A stretch of DNA of 14,988 bases from Holophagaceae bacterium (GTDB taxonomy: Bacteria; Acidobacteriota; Holophagae; Holophagales; Holophagaceae): assembly GCA_025355915.1 (NCBI GenBank), contig JANXYT010000503.1, positions 1-14,988 on the forward strand, in the 5' to 3' direction. Positions 1 through 7,112 of the stretch are shown piece by piece (within the stretch, counting starts at the first letter, position 1; every line of letters begins with the position of its first letter). The notes under the pieces are model-generated. The model was not told where the DNA came from. It saw nothing but the letters and a program-made list of their open reading frames with translations, and ran no database searches. The translations under genes and the position numbers were made by a program.

Positions 1-57
1 GCATCGGCCCTGAAGTCATGGCCGAGGCGCTGCCCTTGCTGGAGTGGGCCCGGGCCC
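1..57 (+). pseudogene. N-terminal fragment of a 3-isopropylmalate dehydrogenase-like gene (partial, broken)
   Basis: In the frame whose first full codon is 3-5, the DNA reads IGPEVMAEALPLLEWARARG, and the two bases before it (gc) fit the end of a Gly codon. G-IGPEV followed by a helix of this type is the N-terminal nucleotide-binding signature of the IPMDH/isocitrate dehydrogenase family (LeuB acts in leucine synthesis; E. coli LeuB has GIGPEVM). After about residue 19 the similarity stops, and the DNA becomes a peroxiredoxin in another frame. So only the first strand and helix remain. PdxA also carries a GIGPEV motif, so the exact family is uncertain. This could be a genuine gene remnant left by a deletion, or an assembly join; the edge of the window hides the upstream part. 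Confidence 0.4.
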
Positions 58-468
58 GTGGACCAGAACGGCAAGACCATCAATCTTTCGGATTTCGCGG
101 GGAAATCCGCGGTGGTGCTGTACTTCTATCCCAAGGACGACACCCCAGGCTGCACCATGGAGGCCTGCTCCCTGCGGGATGGGCATGTCGCGATCAAAGC
201 GGCGGGGGCGGTGGTCCTGGGGGTGAGCGGCGACGACGTGACGAGCCACGAGGCCTTCGCAGCCAAGTACCATCTGCCCTTCAGCCTGCTGGCCGACCCC
301 GGCCGGACCATCATCAACGCATATGGGGTGAAGATTACGGGCCTGAACTACGCCAAGCGAGTCACCTTCGTCATCGATCGCCAGGGCGTCATCCGCAAGG
401 TTTTCAGGGATGTGAAGCCCGAAGGCCACGACCAGGAGGTCCTCGCTGCGGTCAAGAACCAGAGTTGA
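58..468 (+). CDS. bcp: Bcp/PrxQ-type thioredoxin-dependent peroxiredoxin, N-terminus missing
   Basis: This is a thiol peroxidase that reduces H2O2 and organic hydroperoxides using thioredoxin, in the cytoplasm. The family core is clear: DQNGKTINLSDFAGK, then YFYPKDDTPGCT with the peroxidatic Cys at residue 32 and the PrxQ-type resolving Cys five residues later (Cys37), then LLADPGRTIINAYGV and a C-terminal FVIDRQGVIRKVF strand. From the first listed codon (GTG at 58) the protein is 136 aa, while Bcp proteins are about 150-156 aa. About 15 N-terminal residues, the usual GDxAPDF strand, are absent, and the in-frame sequence upstream does not supply them. The GTG at 58 is therefore only the first possible start codon, not a convincing one. 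The gene was probably 5'-truncated by the junction around 45-60. The catalytic Cys pair is intact, but folding without the first strand is doubtful. Confidence 0.85.
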   Translation: MDQNGKTINLSDFAGKSAVVLYFYPKDDTPGCTMEACSLRDGHVAIKAAGAVVLGVSGDDVTSHEAFAAKYHLPFSLLADPGRTIINAYGVKITGLNYAKRVTFVIDRQGVIRKVFRDVKPEGHDQEVLAAVKNQS

Positions 469-499
469 TTCCGGCCCTTGGTATTTTTTAACCAAGCAT

Positions 500-544
500 G
501 GCTGGAAGGCTGATGGCCTTCGAGATACACTCAGCTTTCCAGCC
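500..544 (+). promoter_or_regulatory. 14-bp stem-loop in the leader of the MglA-like gene
   Basis: Bases 500-513 pair with 531-544: 14 base pairs with a single G·U wobble (508/536) and a 17-nt loop. The hairpin ends 14 nt before the GTPase start codon and directly precedes its ribosome-binding site (gaggg, 547-551). No T-tract follows on either strand, so it is a poor intrinsic terminator. It could be an mRNA leader structure controlling access to the ribosome-binding site, a protein-binding dyad, or a processing signal after the peroxiredoxin gene. A TACACT (526-531) in the loop resembles a -10 box but has no good -35 partner. Confidence 0.55.
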
Positions 545-558
545 TCGAGGGTTCATCA

Positions 559-1902
559 ATGGTGTTTTTCAATCACGCCACCCGTCAGATGACGGCCAAG
601 ATCGTGTACTACGGTCCGGGTTTGTGCGGAAAAACCACCAACCTCAACACCATCTACGGCAAGACCTCCACCAAGGCCCGCGGGGAAATGGTGAGCCTCA
701 ATACCGAGACGGACCGAACCCTCTTCTTCGATCTGTTGCCCATGGACGTGGGCATGGTGGGTGGTTTCAAAACCAAGCTCCAGCTCTACACGGTGCCCGG
801 GCAGGTGTTCTACAACAGCACCCGCAAGCTGGTACTGAAGGGTGTGGACGGCATCGTCTTTGTGGTGGATAGCCAGACGCCCATGCTCGATGCCTGCAAG
901 GAGAGCTACCAGAACCTCGATGAAAACCTTCGCGAACTGGGACTGAACCTGGGGGACATTCCCATGGTCTTCCAGTGGAACAAGAGGGATCTGAGGAATG
1001 TGGTGCCGTTGGAAGAGCTCGAGGCGGCCTTCAATCCCAAGGGAACGCCCAGTTTCCAGTCCGTGGCCTCCGATGGCACGGGCGTGTTCGAAACGCTTCG
1101 CGGCATCACGAAACTGGCCCTGTCCCACATCAAGATCCATGTGCTGGGCGAAACCCACGCGCCGGCCGTCCCCCCCGCTCCGGTGGTCGAACCACCTCGC
1201 TCCGCGATCGAAGCCCTGACCCTTTCGGACCTCCCCTCGGTGACGGATCTGCTCGACATGGAAGGCTCATCCGCTGTGGGCCTGGCCGCGGGATCTGCGC
1301 CGCTTCCGGACGAGGATGACGATTCTGGGTTTTTCATCGAGGCACCCGTGCTTCCCGAGCCCCCTGACGCAGCAGAGGACGACATAGCCTTCCTATCAGA
1401 GGACGAAGACCTGGCCCCACCTGCGGCCATGGTCATGGCAGAGGAGCTGCCTGCTGGGGGCCTCAGCAGCTTCGAGTCCGAGGCAGACCAAGAGCCCGTC
1501 CCACCCCCATCTGAAGCCATTCCAGTGGTCCTTGAGAAGGCCGCTCCGGTGGCTGCCCCCACCAACCAGGGGCCCCGCCCAGCCAAGCCCGCGGTCAAGG
1601 CGGATCCGCTGGCGGCCCTGGCCTCGATGAAATTGGACGCCCGGCGCCCCGCCATCAAGCCCAAGGCCGTCGATCACAAGGATGCGATCAATTCGCTGAT
1701 GGGTGAACTGACCCAGGTGGGGCGGTCCGGCGCCCCCTCGGTGCTGCGCCTGGAGGTGCCCACTGAGGCGGATGGCCAGGAGATCGAGGTGGTGGTGCAA
1801 CTGCGCTGCCAGGGCCAGGTTCTGGCCGAAGGACAGATCCACCGCCCCGCACCCGGCAAGGGCAGCACTGCCAAGCTCAGTGTCGAACTGAAGCGGAGCT
1901 GA
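559..1902 (+). CDS. MglA-family small Ras-like GTPase with long C-terminal extension
   Basis: 447 aa. Residues 1-196 form a GTPase very close to the MglA polarity switch of Myxococcus. The P-loop is GPGLCGKT (19-26), the switch region contains DRTLFFD with Arg53, the G3 region is the atypical TVPGQ (Thr78, Gln82) in place of DxxG, and G4 is NKRD (141-144). Arg53, Thr78 and Gln82 fall at the same numbers as the key residues described for M. xanthus MglA. MglA proteins are about 195 aa; here an acidic, Pro/Ala-rich, probably disordered linker (about 197-374), a short helix (about 375-387) and a beta-rich C-terminal domain (about 392-447) are added. I do not recognise that last domain. The ATG at 559 has a good RBS (gaggg, 7 nt). 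No mglB is present in the window. The next gene starts 1 nt after the stop, so co-translation is likely. Role inferred: polarity, motility or envelope organisation. Confidence 0.9.
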   Translation: MVFFNHATRQMTAKIVYYGPGLCGKTTNLNTIYGKTSTKARGEMVSLNTETDRTLFFDLLPMDVGMVGGFKTKLQLYTVPGQVFYNSTRKLVLKGVDGIVFVVDSQTPMLDACKESYQNLDENLRELGLNLGDIPMVFQWNKRDLRNVVPLEELEAAFNPKGTPSFQSVASDGTGVFETLRGITKLALSHIKIHVLGETHAPAVPPAPVVEPPRSAIEALTLSDLPSVTDLLDMEGSSAVGLAAGSAPLPDEDDDSGFFIEAPVLPEPPDAAEDDIAFLSEDEDLAPPAAMVMAEELPAGGLSSFESEADQEPVPPPSEAIPVVLEKAAPVAAPTNQGPRPAKPAVKADPLAALASMKLDARRPAIKPKAVDHKDAINSLMGELTQVGRSGAPSVLRLEVPTEADGQEIEVVVQLRCQGQVLAEGQIHRPAPGKGSTAKLSVELKRS

Positions 1903-1903
1903 G

Positions 1904-2485
1904 GTGCGTCGCCTGGTCCTGGCGCTGCTGATCGCCACGCCGGTCATGGCTTCGCTGCCGGGATGGTGGACGGCTTTTTCCCGGATGCCCGCCCTGGAAA
2001 GCCAGTTCCGCCAGGAGAGCGACAGCCTGGTGTTCGGGAAGCTGGCCCGGGGGGGCCGCCTGGCCCTGGCCCATGGTGGCCGGCTGCGAGTGACCTATGA
2101 AGGTGGCCTGACGGTCACCTGTGACGGGCGGTATCTGGTGCAGTACGACCCGGACACCCGCACGGCCCAGCGGGTGGAGCTGGCCCGCGCCGTGCGCGAT
2201 TTTCCCCTGCTGGGCATCCTGCTCGATCCGGCCCGCCTCGACCGGTTGTACCGGGTGGAATCCCTCGGCGGAGAGGCCCTGAAGCTGGTGCCCAGGGAGG
2301 CTGGCCTGCCGGAGTTGAAAGCCACCGGCCGCCATGGTCTATTGCGGACCTTGGAATGGACCGACCCGACCGGGGCGCGGCAGAAACTTGAACTGCTGAA
2401 TCCCAAATCGCCGGTCACCTTGGCGCCGGGCACGTTCCGGTTCCAGGTCCCCGCAGGCACCCGCTGGTCTACTCCGAACGGCTGA
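1904..2485 (+). CDS. LolA-like periplasmic outer-membrane lipoprotein carrier
   Basis: 193 aa. The N-terminus (MRRLVLALLIATPVMA, then S) is a typical Sec signal peptide with likely cleavage after Ala16, so the mature protein is periplasmic. The mature part follows the LolA pattern: a leading amphipathic segment with a FRQ motif (ALESQFRQ), a G-x-L-A-x-GGRLRVTYEGG strand pair, CDGRYLVQYDPDTRTAQRVEL, and a helix near LLGILLDPARLDRLY. LolA binds lipoproteins released by LolCDE at the inner membrane and hands them to the outer membrane. The start is GTG, 1 nt after the upstream GTPase stop, with GGAG 5 nt before it, implying translational coupling. The 3' end overlaps the convergent HAD gene by 17 nt. 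LolA-fold relatives such as LolA-like and RseB-type proteins are hard to separate by eye, so the carrier function is inferred. Confidence 0.7.
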   Translation: MRRLVLALLIATPVMASLPGWWTAFSRMPALESQFRQESDSLVFGKLARGGRLALAHGGRLRVTYEGGLTVTCDGRYLVQYDPDTRTAQRVELARAVRDFPLLGILLDPARLDRLYRVESLGGEALKLVPREAGLPELKATGRHGLLRTLEWTDPTGARQKLELLNPKSPVTLAPGTFRFQVPAGTRWSTPNG

Positions 2486-3164
2486 AGGCGTCGAACCGTT
2501 CGGGTTGCGGAAAGCGGATGCGCAGCCAGTCAGCGAGTTCTGGCACTGTGTCGAATAGGTGCTCCGCGCCCGCAGCAGCGAGTTCCTCGCGGCTGCCGTA
2601 GCCCCAGCCCACACCCACGGCCTCCAGACCGTGAGCGCGGGCGGCGGTCATGTCCACGCCCCGGTCGCCGATGAACACCCCGCCGGGCCAGATGGTGCCC
2701 TGCTTTGCCAGGCGCGCCAGCACCTCGGTCTTGGATTGCCAGCGGCCTTTCAGTGCGCTGCCGAAGATGTCGTCGAAGATCAGGTTCAGGTCGAACTGAT
2801 AGGCGATGCGACGGGCGAAGAGGCTGGGCTTGGCGGAAACGATGTATAGGCGGTGACCCTGGCGTTTCAGACGATGGAGCAGATGGAAGGCGCCGGGGTA
2901 CAGTTCGTGTTCGAAGACGCCGTCTTCGCGGTAACGCTCCCAATAGAATTCGAGGGCGGCCTCCAGCCGCGCCGGATCCTCCAAGCCCTTGAGGGTGGCC
3001 AGGGATTCCCGCATGCCGAAGCCGATCCAGTTCCGGACAGTGGCTTCGTCCGGCATGTCCAGATCGAAGGTTCCGCAGGTCTTCCTCAGGCAGTTCCGCA
3101 CGCCCAGCAGGGGATCCACCAGGGTCCCGTCCAGGTCGAAACAGACCAGCCCGGGGGCCACCAT
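2469..3164 (-). CDS. HAD-superfamily phosphatase (phosphoglycolate phosphatase-like)
   Basis: 231 aa, a soluble Mg2+-dependent phosphomonoesterase of the Gph/YjjG/PpaX-like subgroup. All four HAD motifs are visible: motif I FDLDGT with nucleophile Asp10 and acid/base Asp12; motif II VSAKP with Ser110; motif III Lys145; motif IV GDRGVD (166-171). The roughly 90 residues between motifs I and II form a helical C1 cap, which sets substrate choice and does not identify the substrate here. Candidates are phosphoglycolate, a nucleotide monophosphate or pyrophosphate. The start is an ATG 6 nt after the pyrophosphatase stop, with only a weak AAGAAG ribosome site, so it is probably co-transcribed with ppa. 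Its 3' end overlaps the lolA-like gene tail-to-tail by 17 nt, leaving no room for a separate terminator. Confidence 0.85.
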   Translation of the reverse strand: MVAPGLVCFDLDGTLVDPLLGVRNCLRKTCGTFDLDMPDEATVRNWIGFGMRESLATLKGLEDPARLEAALEFYWERYREDGVFEHELYPGAFHLLHRLKRQGHRLYIVSAKPSLFARRIAYQFDLNLIFDDIFGSALKGRWQSKTEVLARLAKQGTIWPGGVFIGDRGVDMTAARAHGLEAVGVGWGYGSREELAAAGAEHLFDTVPELADWLRIRFPQPERFDAFSRSE

Positions 3165-3170
3165 CGGCCG

Positions 3171-3695
3171 CTACTTCTTCTGCTTGTTGTGGGCTGCGAT
3201 GGAGGCCCGCACAAAGTCGTGGGCCTCGGTCTTGCCGCCCCAGCCATCGCTGGAGACGGTCTTCCGCTCCAGATCCTTGTAGGTGAGGAAGAAGTGCTCC
3301 ACTTCAAGGAGGAAGTGCGGGGGCAGGTCGGTGCGGGAGGTCACATGGGCGTAGCTCGGGTCGTCCGTGGCCACGGCGAGGATCTTGGCATCAGGTCCCT
3401 TTTCGTCCGTCATGCGCAGGAGGGCGATGGGGCGGGCGCGGATCACCACGCCGGGATAGGTGGAACCATTGATGAGGACGAGAATGTCCGCCGGGTCGCC
3501 ATCCTCGGCCAGGGTGCCGGGAATGAAGCCGTACTCGGCGGGGTAGTGAAAGGGCGAGAACAGCACACGGTCCACATGCACCAGGCCCGTGTGGTGATCG
3601 ATCTCGTATTTGATGCGCGATCCCGTGGGGATCTCGATGATGGCGTTGACGGTTTCAGGCGCCTGCTTTCCGGGATCAAGGTTGACCAGGGACAT
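3171..3695 (-). CDS. ppa: Inorganic pyrophosphatase (family I, soluble)
   Basis: 174 aa; hydrolyses PPi to two phosphates and so pulls biosynthetic reactions forward, in the cytoplasm. The active site is easily recognised: EIPTGSRIKYEID, the YGFIPGT strand and the signature DGDPADILV. The metal-binding residues Asp65, Asp67, Asp70, Asp97 and Asp102, plus Lys104, sit at the same numbers as in E. coli Ppa, and the length matches the roughly 175-aa bacterial hexameric enzymes. The frame stays open well upstream, but I place the start at the ATG (3693-3695) because MSLVNLDPG matches the family N-terminus and a GGAG lies about 6 nt before it. A HAD phosphatase follows 6 nt later. A CRP-like dyad lies 36-51 nt upstream of the start. 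Confidence 0.95.
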   Translation of the reverse strand: MSLVNLDPGKQAPETVNAIIEIPTGSRIKYEIDHHTGLVHVDRVLFSPFHYPAEYGFIPGTLAEDGDPADILVLINGSTYPGVVIRARPIALLRMTDEKGPDAKILAVATDDPSYAHVTSRTDLPPHFLLEVEHFFLTYKDLERKTVSSDGWGGKTEAHDFVRASIAAHNKQKK

Positions 3696-3730
3696 GGGCG
3701 CTCCGCAAAGGGATCCATTTTCGCATGGTC

Positions 3731-3746
3731 TGTGACCGGCGTCACG
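3731..3746. promoter_or_regulatory. CRP/FNR-like dyad upstream of ppa
   Basis: TGTGA-N6-TCACG lies between the PAS histidine kinase gene and ppa and overlaps the kinase stop codon. It matches the CRP half-sites TGTGA and TCACA at 9 of 10 positions, and inside it GTGAC(3732-3736)/GTCAC(3741-3745) is a perfect 5-bp inverted repeat with a 4-nt spacer. It could be an operator for a CRP/FNR-family regulator of ppa, or a small RNA hairpin at the end of the kinase message. No T-tract follows. A single 16-nt match can arise by chance. Confidence 0.3.
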
Positions 3747-4827
3747 CGTTCGCGGCGGCCGGTAGCCGTAGGTGGACCGTGGTGCCTCGGCCCATCTGGC
3801 TTTCGATGAAGAGCAGGCCGCCATGGGCCACGATGATGCGGTGGCAGACGGCGAGGCCCAGGCCGGTGCCACCGCCGAAGGTGCTGAAGAAGGGATCGAA
3901 CACCTTCGACAAGGCCTCGGCAGGGATGCCGCAGCCATTGTCGGACAGGGTGACGTGCCAGCAGGGCTGCTCCTCCAGGCGCTCTTCCATCGCCGCCAGG
4001 ACGATGCGGGGAGCTTCGCTGTCCTCGAGCGCGCGGATGGCGTTCTGCAGCAGGTTCTGCGCGACCTGGCGGAGCAGGTCGGGATCGCCCCACCAGGAAG
4101 CCTGTTCGGGGATCTGGTTCTGCCAGGGCACCGCCTCCGCCAGCGTGGTGCTGCGAAGAGCTTCTTCCCAGAAACGTCGCAAGGGTATGGCGCCAGCTTT
4201 GGGGTGGAGATCCCGGCTGAAGGCCAGGGTGTTGCCGACCACCCGGTTCAGGCGACCCACGCCCTCCTGCATCTTGCGGGCGAGTTCCAGGGGGCCCGCC
4301 TGGTCGGCAAGATCCTCCACAAGCATGCCGGAGAAAAGGGCCAGACTGCCCAGGGGATTCCGGATCTCATGGGCCAGTTCCGCGGCCATGCGCCCCATGG
4401 CTTCCAGCCGTTCCTCCCGGGTGGCCTGCTGGGCCCGCAGCACGGCTTCGGTGACGTCCCGCAGGGTGACGATGGTGCCCCCGTGCGGTGCGGAGCGTCG
4501 CTCTTCCTCAAAAATGAGGTCCCGGCCCCCGGCCAGCTGGAATCGGCGCTGGCCGCCCGGACTGCCGGATTCCCAGGGAGGCGGGTCCTGCAGGAAACGG
4601 CCTTCGAGTCCGTGCGGCCGGTTGGTGAACCGCAGGGAGCCGTCTTCGGCCAGCACCCAGATGGCGAAGGGGACGGCCTCGATCACGGTCTGGAGTTCGC
4701 CCTGGAGCTGGCCCAGTTGGGATTGGAGCGCTTCGTAGCGGACTTGCAGATGTTCGGAGGCGGCCGTAAAGGCCTCGAAGGCCTCCAGCAGTTGGCGAGG
4801 GTCAGGGTGAGCCTGCACCTCGGTCAT
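3742..4827 (-). CDS. PAS-domain sensor histidine kinase, soluble
   Basis: 361 aa with no transmembrane segment, so a cytoplasmic sensor. An N-terminal helical/coiled-coil stretch (about 10-48) is followed by a PAS-like domain (about 45-130; WVLAEDGSLRFTNR). The HisKA domain carries the H-box ELAHEIRNPLG with the phospho-accepting His153. The HATPase_c domain shows the N-box (Asn258, Asn262), G1 DNGCGIP (Asp296), F-box FDPFF (310-314) and G2 GTGLGLA, with a short ATP lid. It should autophosphorylate and pass phosphate to a response regulator, but none lies beside it. Its ATG overlaps the stop of the HEAT-repeat gene (ATGA) and lacks a clear ribosome site, so translation probably depends on that gene. 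This suggests the HEAT protein and kinase work together. Confidence 0.93.
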   Translation of the reverse strand: MTEVQAHPDPRQLLEAFEAFTAASEHLQVRYEALQSQLGQLQGELQTVIEAVPFAIWVLAEDGSLRFTNRPHGLEGRFLQDPPPWESGSPGGQRRFQLAGGRDLIFEEERRSAPHGGTIVTLRDVTEAVLRAQQATREERLEAMGRMAAELAHEIRNPLGSLALFSGMLVEDLADQAGPLELARKMQEGVGRLNRVVGNTLAFSRDLHPKAGAIPLRRFWEEALRSTTLAEAVPWQNQIPEQASWWGDPDLLRQVAQNLLQNAIRALEDSEAPRIVLAAMEERLEEQPCWHVTLSDNGCGIPAEALSKVFDPFFSTFGGGTGLGLAVCHRIIVAHGGLLFIESQMGRGTTVHLRLPAAANA

Positions 4828-7112
4828 GACTGCACCGGCCCGTCCAACAGACGGCGCAGGGACTCGCGCTCTTCGCCCTTCGGTTCGGCCTCCACGGCTC
4901 GGTGGAGCATGGCAATGGCCTCGGGGGTTCCGATCGCCACCAGGGCCTTGGCCGCCGCCAGACGGATGGCCGGAGGTTCGCCGCCGCCGAAGAAACCCTT
5001 CCGGCGCAGGCCATCCTGGAGGACCGGCAGGGCCCTGGGTGAGGCGATGTGGCCGAGGGTATCCATCGCCTGGATTCGGAGCCGCTCCCGCACACGCTTG
5101 TCCTGGGCCAGTTCGGTGACCTGGGGCAGGCTCATCTCAGAGCGCAGCTGCCCAAGGGCAAACAGGATCTCCTGCATCGTTTCCCCATCCGTGTCCTTCA
5201 TTCGGGCCAGCAGATGCGGCTCAGCCACAGGGCCACCCAGCTTCCAGAGGGCCCGCACCGCCGTCCGGCGCACCCTGGGCTCGGGGTGACGTAGCAGGGG
5301 GAGGATGGCTGGCACACAGCCCGCATCGCCCAGGTCCGACAGGAGGGTCAGGGCGTTCCTCACCAAGTACCACGAGGGTGAGGTCAGGGCATCCATGAGG
5401 GCCGGCAATGAAAGGGGCCCCAGGCTGCGAACCGCTTCCACCAGGCGGCCTCGCCGCGTGCGATCGTTCTCATCCGCCAGGCGGCCCACCAGGTGCCTGG
5501 CCATGGGATCCCCCAGGTATTCCAAATAGGGGTGCAGCTCCACGATCATCCGGTCCCGCTCAAGGCTGAAGGCCTGGTTCACGGTCGCGTCCAGGAGTTG
5601 GGGCCGGAGGATGGTGGCGCGCAGCCGGGCGAGGGCATCGTTGCGCCACGGCTGCTGTTCTTCCAGAAAGGCGCAGAGCCCAGCGAGCTCCTGCAGGTCC
5701 GAAATGACGGCCCCGAATTCTCCGCGGTGGATCAGGGCCGCCAGCAGCGATTCCAAGGCCTCGGCGGTCCAGCGGTGGATCGGTGGATCGGGCTCCCAGG
5801 CGAAATGCGCCCGCAGCGCCTCGGCCAAGGGGCCTTCGCTGCCCATCGGCAGCCCAGGAGCCTGCGCCCAGCGGGCCACCCCGGTGAGGGTCTGGATGGC
5901 CTTGAGCCGCAGGTCTGGCCGGTCGCTGCGGAGGGTGTCGAGAATCACCTCCTGGATGCGGAGGAATTCGTCGAAACGTCGGAGGTCCAGCAGTTCACGC
6001 AGAAAGGCGAGGCGGTGCTCCAGGCTCAACTCAAACAGGTAGCCCCCTTCGAGCACCTTGAGCAGTTTGCCCTCCAGGCTGAGGGTCTCCCAGTCCAGAT
6101 GGCGCAGGATGGCCTCGGCCTGGGAGGCATCCTGTCCGGCGGCGCGAAGGTGGGCCGACAGGGTGCGGATCAGGGTGTCCCGATCAGGAAGCGGGCGAAG
6201 GATGTCCTGGAGCGGGCCCTTCAGCTGCTGCCAGGAGGTCCCTTTGGCCAGGAGCGTGCTGGTGGCCACGGCCAGGATCTCGCCGGCCAGGGCTTTCACG
6301 CCAAGGGCCAACCCCGCTGGGTGTTCTGGGAGGCTCCCCATGCCCGCGAGAAGGCCCATCTGGACCTCGGGTGTGAGTCCCATGAGCACCTGGCGGAGGG
6401 TGCCAAGTTGCCCGGGTGTCGGCGTCCCCTCGCCGAGACCAAGTTCCCCTCCAAGTGGTCCAAGGCCACTAAGATCTGCTGGGGAGAGACCCTTCAGGAA
6501 GTCCAAGTCACTGCCATCCGGGGCGTCCCCCATCCCCCCCATGGCTCCATCCCGACCGGAGGCTCCCTTGGCGAGAGAGGCCAGCAGCGCCTCCCGGATG
6601 AACTTGACCGTGCTGTCTGGGGAGGGGGAAGGCGGGGGTGCCGGCGAGAATGCGGGTGCCTTGTCCTCGGGGCCGGACGCCTCCCCTTCCGTGACCTCCT
6701 GGTAGCGGGTCTGGGACACCTTGATGTGGAACACGCCGGAGGCCCGGAGGAGGGCTTCGAAGCCGCCCAGCTCTTCCAGCTTCGCGGGCTTGGTCGTGAG
6801 CCCCTGGAGGAAGGCGAGGAGCTCTTCGGGGGTGGCGCCACGCTCAAAGACGAAGCCGCTGATGCCCCGTTCCGATACGAGTCTCACCAGCGCTGAGACA
6901 TGGGGATTCCGGGTGTCCTGCACCTGGCCGTCCAGGAAGGCCTTGGCTCCCGACACGATGAACTGGAGGCGTTCCTGGTCCATCAACCAGCGTTCCAGCA
7001 CCGCATGCAACGTCGCCAGGGACTCCTGGGCCCGGGGATGCGTGGCGGTGTACATCTGCAGCGCCTTGAGGGCCACCGTCAGGCTCTGGGCAAGCTGCAG
7101 GAAATCGCTCAT
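4824..7112 (-). CDS. HEAT-repeat protein with a distinct N-terminal helical domain
   Basis: 762 aa from the chosen ATG (MSDFLQLAQ). Three regions are visible. Residues 1-140 form a conserved-looking domain (LKALQMYTATHPRAQESL, then RGISGFVFERGATPEELLAFL). A Pro/Ser/Gly-rich linker covers about 145-230. A long alpha-helical region follows, of which about 519-745 is a clear HEAT/PBS-lyase-type array (for example WYLVRNALTLLSDLGD and VRRTAVRALWKLGG). HEAT arrays are protein-binding scaffolds and I see no catalytic motif. The frame stays open to an ATG at 7142, but that start has no ribosome site. The ATG at 7112 overlaps the HD gene stop (ATGA) and has GGAG 11 nt upstream. The downstream kinase start overlaps this stop in the same way, so a signalling partnership with that kinase is inferred. 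No signal peptide is seen. Confidence 0.85.
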   Translation of the reverse strand: MSDFLQLAQSLTVALKALQMYTATHPRAQESLATLHAVLERWLMDQERLQFIVSGAKAFLDGQVQDTRNPHVSALVRLVSERGISGFVFERGATPEELLAFLQGLTTKPAKLEELGGFEALLRASGVFHIKVSQTRYQEVTEGEASGPEDKAPAFSPAPPPSPSPDSTVKFIREALLASLAKGASGRDGAMGGMGDAPDGSDLDFLKGLSPADLSGLGPLGGELGLGEGTPTPGQLGTLRQVLMGLTPEVQMGLLAGMGSLPEHPAGLALGVKALAGEILAVATSTLLAKGTSWQQLKGPLQDILRPLPDRDTLIRTLSAHLRAAGQDASQAEAILRHLDWETLSLEGKLLKVLEGGYLFELSLEHRLAFLRELLDLRRFDEFLRIQEVILDTLRSDRPDLRLKAIQTLTGVARWAQAPGLPMGSEGPLAEALRAHFAWEPDPPIHRWTAEALESLLAALIHRGEFGAVISDLQELAGLCAFLEEQQPWRNDALARLRATILRPQLLDATVNQAFSLERDRMIVELHPYLEYLGDPMARHLVGRLADENDRTRRGRLVEAVRSLGPLSLPALMDALTSPSWYLVRNALTLLSDLGDAGCVPAILPLLRHPEPRVRRTAVRALWKLGGPVAEPHLLARMKDTDGETMQEILFALGQLRSEMSLPQVTELAQDKRVRERLRIQAMDTLGHIASPRALPVLQDGLRRKGFFGGGEPPAIRLAAAKALVAIGTPEAIAMLHRAVEAEPKGEERESLRRLLDGPVQS

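Noticed and set aside
477..496. CTTGGT/ACCAAG inverted repeat with a T6 run, as a terminator for the peroxiredoxin gene
   Set aside because: The T-run is in the loop and does not follow the stem, and the stem is only 6 bp, so it does not fit an intrinsic terminator.
526..531. TACACT as a -10 promoter box for the GTPase gene
   Set aside because: No acceptable -35 box exists 16-18 nt upstream, and the same hexamer also occurs by chance before the MFS gene.
2469..3164. Calling the HAD protein Gph or PpaX from its position next to ppa
   Set aside because: The HAD motifs are shared by many substrates and the cap region shows no diagnostic residue I can identify; context alone is not enough.
3772..5289. 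505-codon open frame on the plus strand
   Set aside because: It is antisense to the PAS kinase and the end of the HEAT gene, both supported by motifs. It is a GC-driven shadow.
5493..6896. 467-codon open frame on the plus strand
   Set aside because: It lies entirely opposite the HEAT-repeat gene, has no recognisable domain, and its Gly/Gln/Glu-rich composition is what the antisense of a GC-rich gene gives.
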